The notes: generated by a model from the letters alone, not told the origin. A stretch of DNA of 64,000 bases from Bradyrhizobium sp. CCBAU 53421 (GCF_015291625.1 NZ_CP030047.1:1178001-1242000); one strand, 5' to 3'; counted from the stretch's first letter, positions 26,440-35,662 are shown. A program made the numbers and translations.

Positions 26440-27798
26440 ATGCGAAGATTGGGATGGTTACGCAGTACGGTGGCGTCCGCGGTCGTTGCGGCCGCCGCGC
26501 TCGGGGGTCTCGGCGGCGGGCAAGCCGCAGCGCAAGGCAAGCAGCTGACCCTGTGCTGGGCGGCATGGGATCCGGCCAACGCGCTGGTCGAGCTCGGCAA
26601 GGACTTCACCAAGCAATCCGGCATCGAGATGAAGTACGAGTTCGTCCCCTGGACGAGCTACGCCGATCGCTTCCTCAACGAGCTCAACTCGCACGGCAAG
26701 CTCTGCGACCTGATCATCGGCGACAGCCAGTGGATCGGCGGCGCCGCCGAGAACAAGTGGTACGTCAAGCTCAACGACTTCTTCGACAAGGAGAAGATCT
26801 CGATGGACGATTTCGTTCCGGCGACCGTCGTCGGCTACTCGCAATGGCCGAAGAACACGCCGAACTATTGGGCGCTGCCGGCCATGGCCGACGCGGTGGG
26901 CTGGACCTACCGCAAGGACTGGTTCTCGCGGCCCGAGATCCAATCCGCGTTCAAGGCCAAGTACGGCCGCGATCTGGCGCCGCCGAAGACCTATGACGAG
27001 CTGAAGCAGATCGCCGAGTTCTTCCAAGGCCGCGAGATCGACGGCAAGAAGGTCTATGGCGCCTACATCTTCACCGAGCGCGGCTCGGAAGGCATCACGA
27101 TGGGCGTGACCAACGTGCTCTACAATTACGGCTTCGCCTACGACAATCCGAAGAAGCCGTACCAGATGCAGGGCATCGTCAACTCCGCCGACGCGGCCAA
27201 GGGGCTCGAGTTCTACAAGGAGCTCTACAAGTGCTGCACGGCGCCGGGCATGACCAACGCCTACATGCAGGAAGGTCTCGACGCCTTCAAGTCCGGCCAG
27301 GTCGCGATGCAGATGAACTGGTTCGCCTTCTTCCCCGGCCTCTACAAGGACCCGAATGTCGGCGGCGACAAGATCGGCTTCTTCGTCAATCCGGCAGGTC
27401 CCAAGGGGCATTTCACCCAGCTCGGCGGGCAGGGCATCTCGGTGGTGGCAACCTCCGACCACAAGGACGACGCGCTCGCCTATATCAAGTGGTTCGCGCA
27501 GCCTGCCGTACAGCAGAAATGGTGGCAGATCGGCGGCTACTCGGCGCTCAAGGCGGTGGTCGACGCCCCCGACTTCCCGAAGAGCGCGGCGTTCGCGCCG
27601 CAATTCCTGGAGTCGATGGGCATCGTCAAGGACTTCTGGGCCGAGCCGTCCTACGCGCAGCTGCTGCTCGACATGCAGAAGCGGGTGCATGACTACGTCG
27701 TCGCCGACAAGGGCACGTCGCAGCAGGCGCTCGATCTCCTGGTCAAGGACTGGACCAAGGTGTTCAAGGAGCAGGGCAAGGAAGTCGCCTCGCAATAG
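26440..27798 (+). CDS. ABC importer extracellular solute-binding protein (family 1, carbohydrate type)
   Basis: Encodes 452 residues from the ATG at 26440, 7 bases after GGGAGGA. Signal peptide with hydrophobic AVVAAAALGGL ending at AAAQGK. The mature part fits family 1 sugar/polyol binding proteins: LCWAAWDPANALVELGKDF, YEFVPWTSYADRFL, GDSQWIG, YWALPAMADAVGWTYRKDW. It delivers ligand to the permeases encoded downstream. The aromatic-rich composition fits a carbohydrate or polyol ligand, but the compound cannot be named. Confidence 0.92.
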   Translation: MRRLGWLRSTVASAVVAAAALGGLGGGQAAAQGKQLTLCWAAWDPANALVELGKDFTKQSGIEMKYEFVPWTSYADRFLNELNSHGKLCDLIIGDSQWIGGAAENKWYVKLNDFFDKEKISMDDFVPATVVGYSQWPKNTPNYWALPAMADAVGWTYRKDWFSRPEIQSAFKAKYGRDLAPPKTYDELKQIAEFFQGREIDGKKVYGAYIFTERGSEGITMGVTNVLYNYGFAYDNPKKPYQMQGIVNSADAAKGLEFYKELYKCCTAPGMTNAYMQEGLDAFKSGQVAMQMNWFAFFPGLYKDPNVGGDKIGFFVNPAGPKGHFTQLGGQGISVVATSDHKDDALAYIKWFAQPAVQQKWWQIGGYSALKAVVDAPDFPKSAAFAPQFLESMGIVKDFWAEPSYAQLLLDMQKRVHDYVVADKGTSQQALDLLVKDWTKVFKEQGKEVASQ

Positions 27799-27873
27799 CC
27801 GGCGCCCGTACTCCACCTGAACTGGATTCCCCGAGGGCCGCCTCGGGGAATCCGAACCAGCCCAGCCCCGCCG

Positions 27874-28848
27874 ATGGACACGATGACGACGATCCTGCAA
27901 CCCGATCATGCTACGATCCCAGGCGTGAGCACGCCTGCCAAATCCCGCGCCGCCCGGCGCGTCCACGGCCTGTCGGACCGCGCCATCGCCTGGCTGTTCG
28001 TCGCGCCGACGATCGCGCTGCTGCTTGCGATCAACATCTTTCCGCTGATCTGGATGATCCGGCTGTCGTTCACCAACCTCAACCTCAGCATGTCCTATCT
28101 GCCGCTGCGGTTCGTCGGCCTCGACAATTTCAGGGACATCCTCGCCGACGAGGACGTCTGGTTCCGGCTGCAGACCACGGCGCAGTTCGTGATCTCGTCG
28201 GTGACGTTGCAGGTGGTCGTCGGCTTCGGCCTGGCGCTCCTGATCAACCGCCAGTTTCGCGGCCACAGCTTCTGGACCACGATCATCCTGCTGCCGATGA
28301 TGCTGTCGCCGGCGGTGGTCGGCAATTTCTGGACGCTGCTGCTGCAGCCGCAGATCGGCCCGTTCAACCACCTGATCAGCCTGTTCACCGGCGTGCCGCC
28401 GAGCTCGTTCAGCATGACCGGGCAGGTGTCGCTGGCGCCGTGGACCATCGTGCTGGTCGATACCTGGATGTGGGCGCCCTACGTCATGCTGATCTGCCTC
28501 GCCGGGCTGCGCTCGATCCCCGATTACATCTATGAGGCCGCGGAAGTCGATCGCGCGTCGGCGTGGCGGCAGTTCTGGTCGATCACGCTGCCGATGACGG
28601 TGCCGTTCCTGATGCTCGCGGTGCTGTTCCGCGCGATCGAGAACTTCAAGATGTTCGACATGGTCAACCTCTTGACCTCGGGCGGGCCGGGCTCGACCAC
28701 CGAGCTGGTGTCGATCTCGCTGAAGCGCGCGGCGTTCGAGAAGTGGCGCACCGGCTATTCCTCGGCGCTCGCCATCATCCTGTTCGTGACCGTGTTCGGC
28801 GCCGCCAACATCTACGTCAAGACGCTCAACAAGGTGAAGCAACGATGA
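27874..28848 (+). CDS. ABC importer permease 1 (MalF/UgpA-like)
   Basis: Encodes 324 residues with six predicted membrane segments, beginning IAWLFVAPTIALLLAINIFPLIW. The cytoplasmic EAA loop that docks on the ATPase is visible as YIYEAAEVDRASAWRQFWSI (about residues 211-230). It pairs with permease 2, whose start codon overlaps this stop (ATGA at 28845-28848). There are 75 bases between the binding-protein gene and this start. Confidence 0.92.
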   Translation: MDTMTTILQPDHATIPGVSTPAKSRAARRVHGLSDRAIAWLFVAPTIALLLAINIFPLIWMIRLSFTNLNLSMSYLPLRFVGLDNFRDILADEDVWFRLQTTAQFVISSVTLQVVVGFGLALLINRQFRGHSFWTTIILLPMMLSPAVVGNFWTLLLQPQIGPFNHLISLFTGVPPSSFSMTGQVSLAPWTIVLVDTWMWAPYVMLICLAGLRSIPDYIYEAAEVDRASAWRQFWSITLPMTVPFLMLAVLFRAIENFKMFDMVNLLTSGGPGSTTELVSISLKRAAFEKWRTGYSSALAIILFVTVFGAANIYVKTLNKVKQR

Positions 28849-29807
28849 CCGCTGCCGCCACCAGATCCACCGCGCATTCGATCGTCGAAGCCTCGCCGCG
28901 CGCCAAGGCGTTCGCCGGCGGCCTCGTCATCCTCTATGCCGTGATCACCATCCTGCCGCTGCTGTGGATCGTCGCCACCGCGTTCAAGTCGCAGAGCGAC
29001 GCCATCGCCTATCCGCCCAAGGTGATCTTCGAGCCGACGCTCGAGGGCTATGTGAACTTGTTCACGGTGCGGACGCGCCAGACGCCGGACTTCATCGCCA
29101 AGCTGCCGCCGCCGGAAACCTGGTACGACAAGCTGGTGCGCAAGCGGGACATGGTGATCGCCGGACCGTCCAAGGTCGTGCCGCGCTTCGTCAACTCGCT
29201 GATCATCGGCTTCGGCTCGACCTTCCTCGCGGTCTTCCTCGGCACGCTCGCGGCCTATGCGTTCTCCCGATTCCGCATTCCGCTGGCGGACGATCTGCTG
29301 TTCTTCATCCTCTCGACGCGCATGATGCCGCCGGTTGCGGTGGCGATCCCGATCTATCTGATGTACCGGCAGCTCAATCTGACCGACACGCGGCTCGGCA
29401 TGATCCTGCTCTACACCGCGGTGAACGTCTCGCTCGCGGTCTGGCTGCTCAAGGGCTTCATCGACGAGATTCCGCGCGAGTATGAGGAGGCGGCGCTGGT
29501 CGACGGCTACACGCGGCTGCAGGCGCTGCGCAAGGTGGTGCTGCCGCAGGCGGTCACGGGAATTGCGGCGACCGCGATCTTCTGCCTGATCTTCTCCTGG
29601 AACGAGTACGCCTTCGCGGTGCTGCTGACCAGCGGCGAGGCGCAGACCATGCCGCCCTTCATCCCCTTCATCATCGGCGAGGGCGGGCAGGACTGGCCGG
29701 CGGTCGCCGCCGCGACCACGCTGTTCGTCGTCCCGATCGTCATGTTCACCGTGCTGTTGCGCAAGCATCTGCTGCGCGGCATCACCTTCGGAGCGGTGCG
29801 CAAATGA
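28845..29807 (+). CDS. ABC importer permease 2 (MalG/UgpE-like)
   Basis: Encodes 320 residues; the ATG overlaps the previous stop by four bases. Six membrane segments with a periplasmic loop after the first (DFIAKLPPPETWYDKL, about 82-97) that is longer than usual. EAA loop EYEEAALVDGYTRLQALRKV (about 218-237) is well conserved. Co-translated with permease 1 and overlaps the next small gene by four bases. Confidence 0.92.
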   Translation: MTAAATRSTAHSIVEASPRAKAFAGGLVILYAVITILPLLWIVATAFKSQSDAIAYPPKVIFEPTLEGYVNLFTVRTRQTPDFIAKLPPPETWYDKLVRKRDMVIAGPSKVVPRFVNSLIIGFGSTFLAVFLGTLAAYAFSRFRIPLADDLLFFILSTRMMPPVAVAIPIYLMYRQLNLTDTRLGMILLYTAVNVSLAVWLLKGFIDEIPREYEEAALVDGYTRLQALRKVVLPQAVTGIAATAIFCLIFSWNEYAFAVLLTSGEAQTMPPFIPFIIGEGGQDWPAVAAATTLFVVPIVMFTVLLRKHLLRGITFGAVRK

Positions 29808-30004
29808 GCGGCTCAATGGTTGCCAAAAGTGGCGTAGCGCGCTGGTTCCGTCGCGGGCCGTGGGAGGCCGTCGCGATGACCCTGATCGGAGGCGGCATCA
29901 TCATGCTGGTGCAGCCCTGGTCGATCGATCTCTACAGCTACTCCTTCGTGACGATCCTGGCCGGCACGGTCGGCTTCGTCATCGTCAGCCATTTTCCGGA
30001 ATAG
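29804..30004 (+). CDS. Small two-helix membrane protein of the ABC operon
   Basis: Encodes 66 residues, starting within the stop of permease 2 (ATGA). Two hydrophobic helices (VAMTLIGGGIIMLVQPW and FVTILAGTVGFVIV) follow a basic N terminus. Small DUF2160-type membrane proteins sit in glycerol-type ABC operons (GlpH), which fits this position, but I cannot confirm the family from sequence alone. The ATPase gene starts 4 bases later. Confidence 0.8.
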   Translation: MSGSMVAKSGVARWFRRGPWEAVAMTLIGGGIIMLVQPWSIDLYSYSFVTILAGTVGFVIVSHFPE

Positions 30005-30008
30005 GGCC

Positions 30009-31106
30009 ATGGCACAGATCCGCATCGAAAACCTGCGCAAGTCGTTCGATCAGTTCACTGCGGTGGAAGGCTCGACCTTCACGATCGACGACGGCACGTT
30101 CTTCGCGATGCTCGGGCCGTCCGGTTGCGGCAAGACCACCACCCTGCGCATGATCGCCGGCCTCGAGCTGCCGACCGAAGGCCGGATCCTGCTCGATGGC
30201 GAGGACGTCACGTTCCACCGTGCCGCCGCGCGCGATATCGCTTTCGTGTTCCAGTTGTTCGCGCTCTACCCGCACATGAATGTCGGGGAGAATATCGGTT
30301 TCCCCCTGAAATGCCAGGGCATGGCGAGGCGCGAGATCCGGGAGCGGGTGCAGGAGACCGCGCGGATGCTGCGGATCGAGCATCTGCTGTCGAGCAAGAC
30401 CTCGAAACTGTCGGGCGGCGACCGCCAGCGCGTCGCGCTCGGACGCGCCATGGTGCGGCGGCCGAAGGCGTTCCTGATGGACGAGCCGCTCGGCGCGCTC
30501 GACGCCGAGTTTCGCCATCTGATGTGCGGCGAGCTGCGCGACCTGCACGACCGCATCAAGGCGACCACGGTCTATGTCACGCATGACCAGCTCGAGGCCA
30601 TGTCGATGGCCGACCAGATCGCGGTCATGAACAAGGGACGCATCGAGCAGATCGGCACGCCGCAGGAGGTCTATGACCGGCCCGCGAGCATGTTCGTGGC
30701 CGACTTCATCGGCTCGCCGCCGATGAACTTCCTGCACTTCGAGGGCGGCCTGCGATCCGGCGATCGCGCGGTCAGCTTCCATGACACCAGGCTTGCGGTG
30801 CCGGAGATCCGCGAGGACCGCGCCAGCGCGCCGCTGGCGCTCGGCGTCCGTCCCGAGCATATCCGCTTCGCCGACGCGGGCGCCGTTCGCGGCGAGGTGT
30901 TCGGCGCGGAATATCTCGGCACCACCCAGATCGTCACCGTCGACACGGCCTACGGGCGGGTCGCGGCGCGGCTGCCGTCCAGCGCATCGGTGCGGATCGG
31001 GGAGACCATCGGTCTCGAATTCAATGCGGCGCGGCTGGCGCTGTTCGATATCGGTAGCGGCCGTGCGATCCGGACCGCGAGCGAGGAGGGCCCGCGCCAT
31101 GGCTGA
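30009..31106 (+). CDS. ABC importer ATPase 1 (MalK/UgpC/GlpS-like)
   Basis: Encodes 365 residues: N-terminal ABC ATPase plus C-terminal TOBE-type regulatory region. Walker A GPSGCGKTT (about 37-45), Q-loop VFQLFALYPHMNV, signature LSGGDRQRV, Walker B FLMDEPLGALD and switch His in YVTHDQ are intact. Tandem with a second ATPase that overlaps its end by eight bases, so the importer may use a heterodimeric pair, as in rhizobial glycerol importers (GlpST). Confidence 0.93.
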   Translation: MAQIRIENLRKSFDQFTAVEGSTFTIDDGTFFAMLGPSGCGKTTTLRMIAGLELPTEGRILLDGEDVTFHRAAARDIAFVFQLFALYPHMNVGENIGFPLKCQGMARREIRERVQETARMLRIEHLLSSKTSKLSGGDRQRVALGRAMVRRPKAFLMDEPLGALDAEFRHLMCGELRDLHDRIKATTVYVTHDQLEAMSMADQIAVMNKGRIEQIGTPQEVYDRPASMFVADFIGSPPMNFLHFEGGLRSGDRAVSFHDTRLAVPEIREDRASAPLALGVRPEHIRFADAGAVRGEVFGAEYLGTTQIVTVDTAYGRVAARLPSSASVRIGETIGLEFNAARLALFDIGSGRAIRTASEEGPRHG

Positions 31107-32124
31107 CGTCACCCTGCGCAACGTCACCAAGCGCTTCGGCGCGGTCGAAGCGGTCCGCGACCTCTCGCTGACGGTGAACGACGGCGAGTTCCTGGTGCTG
31201 CTCGGACCGAGCGGCGCCGGCAAGACCACGACGCTGCGGCTGATCACCGGGCTGGAGAGCCCCGACACGGGCTCCGTCATGATCGACGGCCGCGACGTGA
31301 CGCACGACCCGCCCGGCTCGCGGGATATCGCCTTCGTGTTCCAGCAATATTCGCTGTACCCGCATCTCACGGTCTACGACAATCTGGCGTTTCCGCTGCG
31401 CTCTCCGGCGCGGCGGGTTGCGGAGCCGATCATCCGCAAGCGCGTCGAGCAGACCGCGGAGCTGCTGCATATCGCGAGCAAGCTGAACAACCGCGCCACC
31501 CGGCTGTCCGGCGGCGAGATGCAGCGCGTCGCGATCGGCCGCGCTTTGGTGCGCGATCCCTCGATCTATTTGATGGACGAGCCGCTGTCCTCGCTCGACG
31601 CGAAACTCCGCGCGGAGCTGCGGCTCGAACTCAAGCGGATCCAGATCGAGCTGGGTGCGACCATCCTTTACGTCACCCACGATCAGGTCGAGGCGATGAC
31701 GATGGCCTCGCGGATCGGCGTGATCAGGGACGGCCAGTTGCTTCAGCTCGGCACGCCGCGGGAGATCTACGAGAGTCCGTCCAGCAGCTATGTCGCCTCG
31801 CGGCTCGGCACGCCGCAGATCAACTTCCTGCCGGCGCGCCTGCTCGCCGATGTCGCGGTGCCGGCCGGAACCGAGACCGTCGGCATTCGCACCGAGCATC
31901 TTCAGCTCGCCATGCGCAATGGCGGGCAGATGGTCGGTCGCGTGCATCGGGTCGAGCACCTCGGCGAGCAGAATCATATTCATCTGGACTATAAGGGCGA
32001 GACGCTGGTGACACTGGCGGATCCGCATCAGCCGCTGCAGGCCGGCCAGGAGGTCGACTTGCATCTGGTGCATCCGCTGTGTTTCGACCGCGCGGGGCAG
32101 CGCATTGCCGCGGCGGTTCATTAG
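31099..32124 (+). CDS. ABC importer ATPase 2 (MalK/GlpT-type)
   Basis: Encodes 341 residues; start ATG overlaps the previous gene by eight bases. Walker A GPSGAGKTT, Q-loop VFQQYSLYPHLTV, signature LSGGEMQRV, Walker B LMDEPLSSLD and switch His YVTHDQ are intact, followed by a TOBE-like C-terminal region (VGIRTEHLQ, GRVHRVEHLGEQNH). It is clearly homologous to ATPase 1 but diverged; two different ATPases in one importer is the notable point. Confidence 0.93.
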   Translation: MADVTLRNVTKRFGAVEAVRDLSLTVNDGEFLVLLGPSGAGKTTTLRLITGLESPDTGSVMIDGRDVTHDPPGSRDIAFVFQQYSLYPHLTVYDNLAFPLRSPARRVAEPIIRKRVEQTAELLHIASKLNNRATRLSGGEMQRVAIGRALVRDPSIYLMDEPLSSLDAKLRAELRLELKRIQIELGATILYVTHDQVEAMTMASRIGVIRDGQLLQLGTPREIYESPSSSYVASRLGTPQINFLPARLLADVAVPAGTETVGIRTEHLQLAMRNGGQMVGRVHRVEHLGEQNHIHLDYKGETLVTLADPHQPLQAGQEVDLHLVHPLCFDRAGQRIAAAVH

Positions 32125-32145
32125 AGGGGCGAGAGGATCGAGGAG

Positions 32146-32769
32146 ATGTCGGTGCAACCTGAGACATTCAAGTCGTTGGTTAAGGCGGCCGCAGAGCAGG
32201 TCATCGCCAGCGCGCCGGAGCTGACGAGCCTCGATCAGGCGATCGGCGATGGCGACCATGGGACCAACATGAAGCGTGGTTGCGAAGCCGTGCTCGGCAA
32301 GCTCGATGCGATCTCGGCGCAGCCGCTCGACGAAGCGCTGAAGATGATCGGCAAGACCCTGGTGATGACGGTCGGCGGTGCCTCCGGGCCGCTTTATGGC
32401 AGCTTCTTTCTTGCTGCGGGCGAGGCGCTGTCGCACGACAAGCACCTGCCCGACGATCTCGCCGAGGTGTTCGGCAGCGCCGTGAATGCGGTGAGCGCGC
32501 GCGGCCGCTCGCAGGTCGGCGAGAAGACGATGCTGGATGTGCTGGTTCCCGTGCTGGAGACGTTGAAGACGGCGGCCGGCCAGCCGGATCTGATTGCGCG
32601 GGTCCGCAGCACCGCGACCGAGGCGGTCGAGCGGACCGCGCCGATGCAGGCTACCAAGGGACGCGCCTCGTTCCTCGGCGCGCGCAGCGTCGGGCATGTC
32701 GATCCCGGCGCGCGGTCGAGCTGCGTGCTGGTGCAGGCGGTGTGCGCCGGCCTGGAGGCGCGCCCATGA
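32146..32769 (+). CDS. dhaL: Dihydroxyacetone kinase ADP-binding subunit DhaL
   Basis: Encodes 207 residues, the usual DhaL length. IGDGDHGTNM (about 33-42) supplies the Asp residues that hold Mg-ADP, and GGASGPLYGSFF (about 77-88) is the nucleotide-binding loop. In PTS-type kinases ADP stays bound as a coenzyme and is re-phosphorylated by DhaM. The stop overlaps the start of dhaM (ATGA), and it begins 21 bases after ATPase 2, so transport and phosphorylation genes are one operon. Confidence 0.93.
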   Translation: MSVQPETFKSLVKAAAEQVIASAPELTSLDQAIGDGDHGTNMKRGCEAVLGKLDAISAQPLDEALKMIGKTLVMTVGGASGPLYGSFFLAAGEALSHDKHLPDDLAEVFGSAVNAVSARGRSQVGEKTMLDVLVPVLETLKTAAGQPDLIARVRSTATEAVERTAPMQATKGRASFLGARSVGHVDPGARSSCVLVQAVCAGLEARP

Positions 32770-33158
32770 CCGATACCGTAGGGATCGTGATCGTCTCGCA
32801 CTCCAGCGACATCGCCAAGGGAACCGCCGACATGGTGCGGCAGATGGTCGGCAGCGAGGTCAAGGTGGCGTTCTGCGGCGGCAATCCGGACGGCGGATTG
32901 GGCACCAGCGTGCCGCTGATCATCGACGCCATCAACGACGCCTGGTCGCCGAAGGGTGTTGCGGTGCTGGTCGATCTCGGCGGCGCCGAGACCAACAGCG
33001 AAATGGCGGTCGAGATGCTGGAGCCTGCGCGGCGCGATCTCGTTGTGGTCTGCAACGCGCCGATCGTCGAGGGCGCCGTGATGGCGGCGACCGAGGCGGC
33101 GGGCGGCAGCTCGCTGGCCCAGGTCAAGGCCGTGGCCGAGGAACTCTCTGCCGACTGA
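32766..33158 (+). CDS. dhaM: DhaM EIIA domain (PTS phosphotransferase subunit of DHA kinase), stand-alone
   Basis: Encodes 130 residues covering only the EIIA-like (mannose-fold) domain: GIVIVSHSSDIAKG with the phospho-accepting His12, then GTSVPLI and VLVDLGGAETNSEMA. It carries phosphate from HPr to DhaL-ADP. E. coli DhaM fuses EIIA, HPr and a partial EI in one chain; here the three are separate neighbouring genes. Start overlaps dhaL. Confidence 0.92.
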   Translation: MTDTVGIVIVSHSSDIAKGTADMVRQMVGSEVKVAFCGGNPDGGLGTSVPLIIDAINDAWSPKGVAVLVDLGGAETNSEMAVEMLEPARRDLVVVCNAPIVEGAVMAATEAAGGSSLAQVKAVAEELSAD

Positions 33159-33181
33159 GATGTCGGCGATGCGATGAATGG

Positions 33182-33493
33182 ATGATGAGCATGCTTGATA
33201 GAGCGGACGGACAGATCTTCACCGGCAATGTGCGGCTGGTGCATGCGGTGGGCATGCATGCGCGCCCGGCGGTCAAGCTGACCAAGCTTGCCAAGAAGTT
33301 CCAGGCGCAGATCTCGGTCCGGGTCGCCGGTGCGCCGGAATGGATCAATGCCAAGAGCGTGGCCAAGATCATGGCGATGCGCGCCGCGCACGGCAGCACG
33401 ATCGAGATCAAGGCGTCGGGCAGCGATGCCGAGGCTGCCGTCGCCGCGCTGGTCGATCTGGTCGCCAGCGATTTTCCGGATGGAGCAGGCTAG
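33182..33493 (+). CDS. HPr-like phosphocarrier protein
   Basis: Encodes about 103 residues; Met codons at 33182, 33185 and 33191 are all possible starts and the ribosome-binding site is weak. HAVGMHARPAVKL contains the active-site His (about H26), and INAKSVAKIMAM is the regulatory-Ser helix region with the Ser kept. Between dhaM and the EI gene it supplies the middle step of the PEP to DhaM relay. The stop TAG lies one base before the EI start. Confidence 0.92.
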   Translation: MMSMLDRADGQIFTGNVRLVHAVGMHARPAVKLTKLAKKFQAQISVRVAGAPEWINAKSVAKIMAMRAAHGSTIEIKASGSDAEAAVAALVDLVASDFPDGAG

Positions 33494-33494
33494 C

Positions 33495-35114
33495 ATGCAG
33501 GGCGGCGCTGCAGGACCGGCTTATCGCGGCAGGACCGCCTCGATCGGTTTTGCCCGTGGCCCGCTGGTCCGCGTCGATGCGGGCGCGGGCGGCGAGCGGG
33601 TGGCCGGCACGCTGGTCGAGGAGGCGCTCGCTCTGCGCAAGGCGATCGATCTTGCAAGCGGCCAGATCGCCGATCTTGCCGCCAGCGCCGGCGGCGAAGC
33701 CGCGCAGATCCTCGAATTCCAGGTCGCATTGCTCGAGGATGAGGATCTGATCGAGGCGATCTTCGCGTCGATCGGCGAGGGGCGTCCGGCCGACGTCGCC
33801 TGGCGTTCGACGCTCGACGAACAGATCGCGGTGTACAATGCGGCGGCGGATGAGTATTTGCAGGCGCGCTCGTCGGACCTTGCGGACCTGCGCGACCGCG
33901 TGATCCACATCCTGCGCGGCGATGCGGGCGAGCCGCTGAAGATCCCGAGCGGAGGCGTCGTCTGTGCCGACGACCTGCCGCCGTCGCGCTTCCTGGAGAT
34001 CGATTGGTCCGGCGGCGGCGGCCTGGCACTGCTGCACGGCAGTCCGACCAGCCACGTCGCGATGCTGGCGCGTGCGCGCGGCATCCCGATGGTCGTGCAG
34101 CTCGGCGCCATCCCGAAGGCCGGTGCCACGGCGCTGCTCGACGGCGAGGGCGCGACGCTGGAGCTCGATCCCAGCGCCGAGCAGGTGCGCATCTTCGAGA
34201 AGCGGCGCGAGAGTCACCGCAAGAGCAGGGCCTCGGCCCGCGCGATCCTGCGGCGGCCGACGGCCTCGTGGCGCGGCGAGCACATCAAGCTCCTGATCAA
34301 TATCCAGCGGGTCGACGACCTCGATCATGCCGATGCGCAATATGCCGACGGCATCGGCCTGATGCGGACCGAATTCTTGCTCGCCGGCCAAAGCCACCTG
34401 CCGGATGAGGAGACCCAATTCCAGGCCTATGATGCAGTGTTGCGCTGGGCCGGCCAGCGGCCGGTCACGATCCGCACCTTCGATGCCGGCGGCGACAAGC
34501 CGGTGCCCGGCTTCACGCTGGATGGCGAAGCCAATCCGTTCCTCGGCGTGCGCGGCTTGCGGCTCTGCCTCGCCCGGCCCGAGATCTTTGCCGTCCAGCT
34601 CCGCGCGCTGGCGCGCGCCGCGGTGCGCGGCAATCTCAAGGTCATGTTCCCGATGGTGACGTCGGCGGACGAGCTCGAAGCGGGACGTAAGCTGTTCGCC
34701 GATATCGTGCGGCGCTTGCAGGCGGACGATATTGCCGCGATGCTCCCGGAGCTCGGAATCATGGTCGAGGTTCCGGCGGCGGCGCTGGCGGTCTCGAGCT
34801 TCAAGGCGTCGTTCTTCTCGATCGGCTCGAACGACCTCGCGCAGTATGTGCTGGCCTGCGATCGTTCCAACGGAGCTCTCGCCCCCCTGATGGATCCCTT
34901 GCATCCCGCAGTGCTCGAACTGATCGCGCGGACCGCGGAGCACGGCCGCCGCGCCGGCGTCGGCGTCAGCCTGTGCGGCGACATGGCGGGTGATCCGCGC
35001 TGTCTTCCCGCGCTGCTGAATTGCGGCCTGCGCGAATTGTCCGTGAACCCGTCGGCGCTGGCGCAGATCAAGCAGACCATCGACCGGCTGAGCAGCGGAG
35101 GCAGTGTTGGCTGA
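33495..35114 (+). CDS. PTS enzyme I (PEP-protein phosphotransferase) dedicated to DHA kinase
   Basis: Encodes 539 residues, a complete EI rather than the truncated one in E. coli DhaM. The phospho-His lies in GSPTSHVAML (H187), the PEP-binding barrel has IGLMRTEFLL and FDAGGDKP, and the catalytic Cys is in SLCGDMAGD (C494). It takes phosphate from PEP and passes it to HPr. The stop codon overlaps the start of the small gene at 35107. Confidence 0.93.
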   Translation: MQGGAAGPAYRGRTASIGFARGPLVRVDAGAGGERVAGTLVEEALALRKAIDLASGQIADLAASAGGEAAQILEFQVALLEDEDLIEAIFASIGEGRPADVAWRSTLDEQIAVYNAAADEYLQARSSDLADLRDRVIHILRGDAGEPLKIPSGGVVCADDLPPSRFLEIDWSGGGGLALLHGSPTSHVAMLARARGIPMVVQLGAIPKAGATALLDGEGATLELDPSAEQVRIFEKRRESHRKSRASARAILRRPTASWRGEHIKLLINIQRVDDLDHADAQYADGIGLMRTEFLLAGQSHLPDEETQFQAYDAVLRWAGQRPVTIRTFDAGGDKPVPGFTLDGEANPFLGVRGLRLCLARPEIFAVQLRALARAAVRGNLKVMFPMVTSADELEAGRKLFADIVRRLQADDIAAMLPELGIMVEVPAAALAVSSFKASFFSIGSNDLAQYVLACDRSNGALAPLMDPLHPAVLELIARTAEHGRRAGVGVSLCGDMAGDPRCLPALLNCGLRELSVNPSALAQIKQTIDRLSSGGSVG

Positions 35115-35529
35115 CACGGCGGCCGATGAAGCGCCCGAAGCCGGCGCGGTTGCGGCCTACAAGCGCATCTTCAAGGAAGTGCTGGAGAGCCGCCCGTCCG
35201 GCATGCGGCTGCGCCTCGCCCATGCCATGGGCAAGAACCGCAGCTTCGTCAGCCAGATCAGCAATCCGGCCTATCCGGTGCCGATCCCGGTGCAGCACCT
35301 CAACACGATCTTCGATGTCTGCCACTTTCCGCCGCAGGCGAAGACCGCCTTCCTGCGCGCCTATGCGCGCGCGCATCCGCGTCGCGTCGGCCGGCTGAGC
35401 GAAGGATCGCATGAGCGGACGCTGACATTGCATCTGCCGGATCTCGGCAGCGCCAAGCGCAATGCCGAGCTCGACGCGCTGCTGCAGGAATTCACGCGGC
35501 GCCTGATCGGCATCATGCGGGAAAAATAG
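35107..35529 (+). CDS. Small putative DNA-binding regulator in the DHA-kinase operon
   Basis: Encodes 140 residues from TTG at 35107, 5 bases after GGAGG; a GTG at 35104 is too close to that site. No named domain is certain. The middle (RLRLAHAMGKNRSFVSQISNP) reads like a helix-turn-helix, with RSFVSQISN as recognition helix. The end is helical and charged (RNAELDALLQEFTRRL). It overlaps the EI gene, so it is co-expressed. A regulator or adaptor of the operon is a guess from position. Confidence 0.7.
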   Translation: MADTAADEAPEAGAVAAYKRIFKEVLESRPSGMRLRLAHAMGKNRSFVSQISNPAYPVPIPVQHLNTIFDVCHFPPQAKTAFLRAYARAHPRRVGRLSEGSHERTLTLHLPDLGSAKRNAELDALLQEFTRRLIGIMREK

Positions 35530-35545
35530 GCGAAAACGCCAACCA

Positions 35546-35639
35546 AAGCGTTTTCGAGCGAAGTGGATACCGGTTCGCGTGAAGAAAACGCGTCAAAACA
35601 AGAACCTGGAGCTTCGTTCCGATTGATCGGAACGAAGCT
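35546..35639. repeat. GCGTTTTC-GAGCGAAGTGG repeat with hairpin, copy 1
   Basis: Shares most of about 65 bases with a copy at 59065-59166 (gcgttttc.agcgaagtgga.accggttcgc...aaaacgcgtcaaaacaa). It ends in a perfect 13-bp stem AGCTTCGTTCCGA/TCGGAACGAAGCT (35610-35639). It separates dhaK from the rest of the operon. Confidence 0.85.
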
Positions 35640-35662
35640 TTGGACGAAGCGGGGAGGACACC

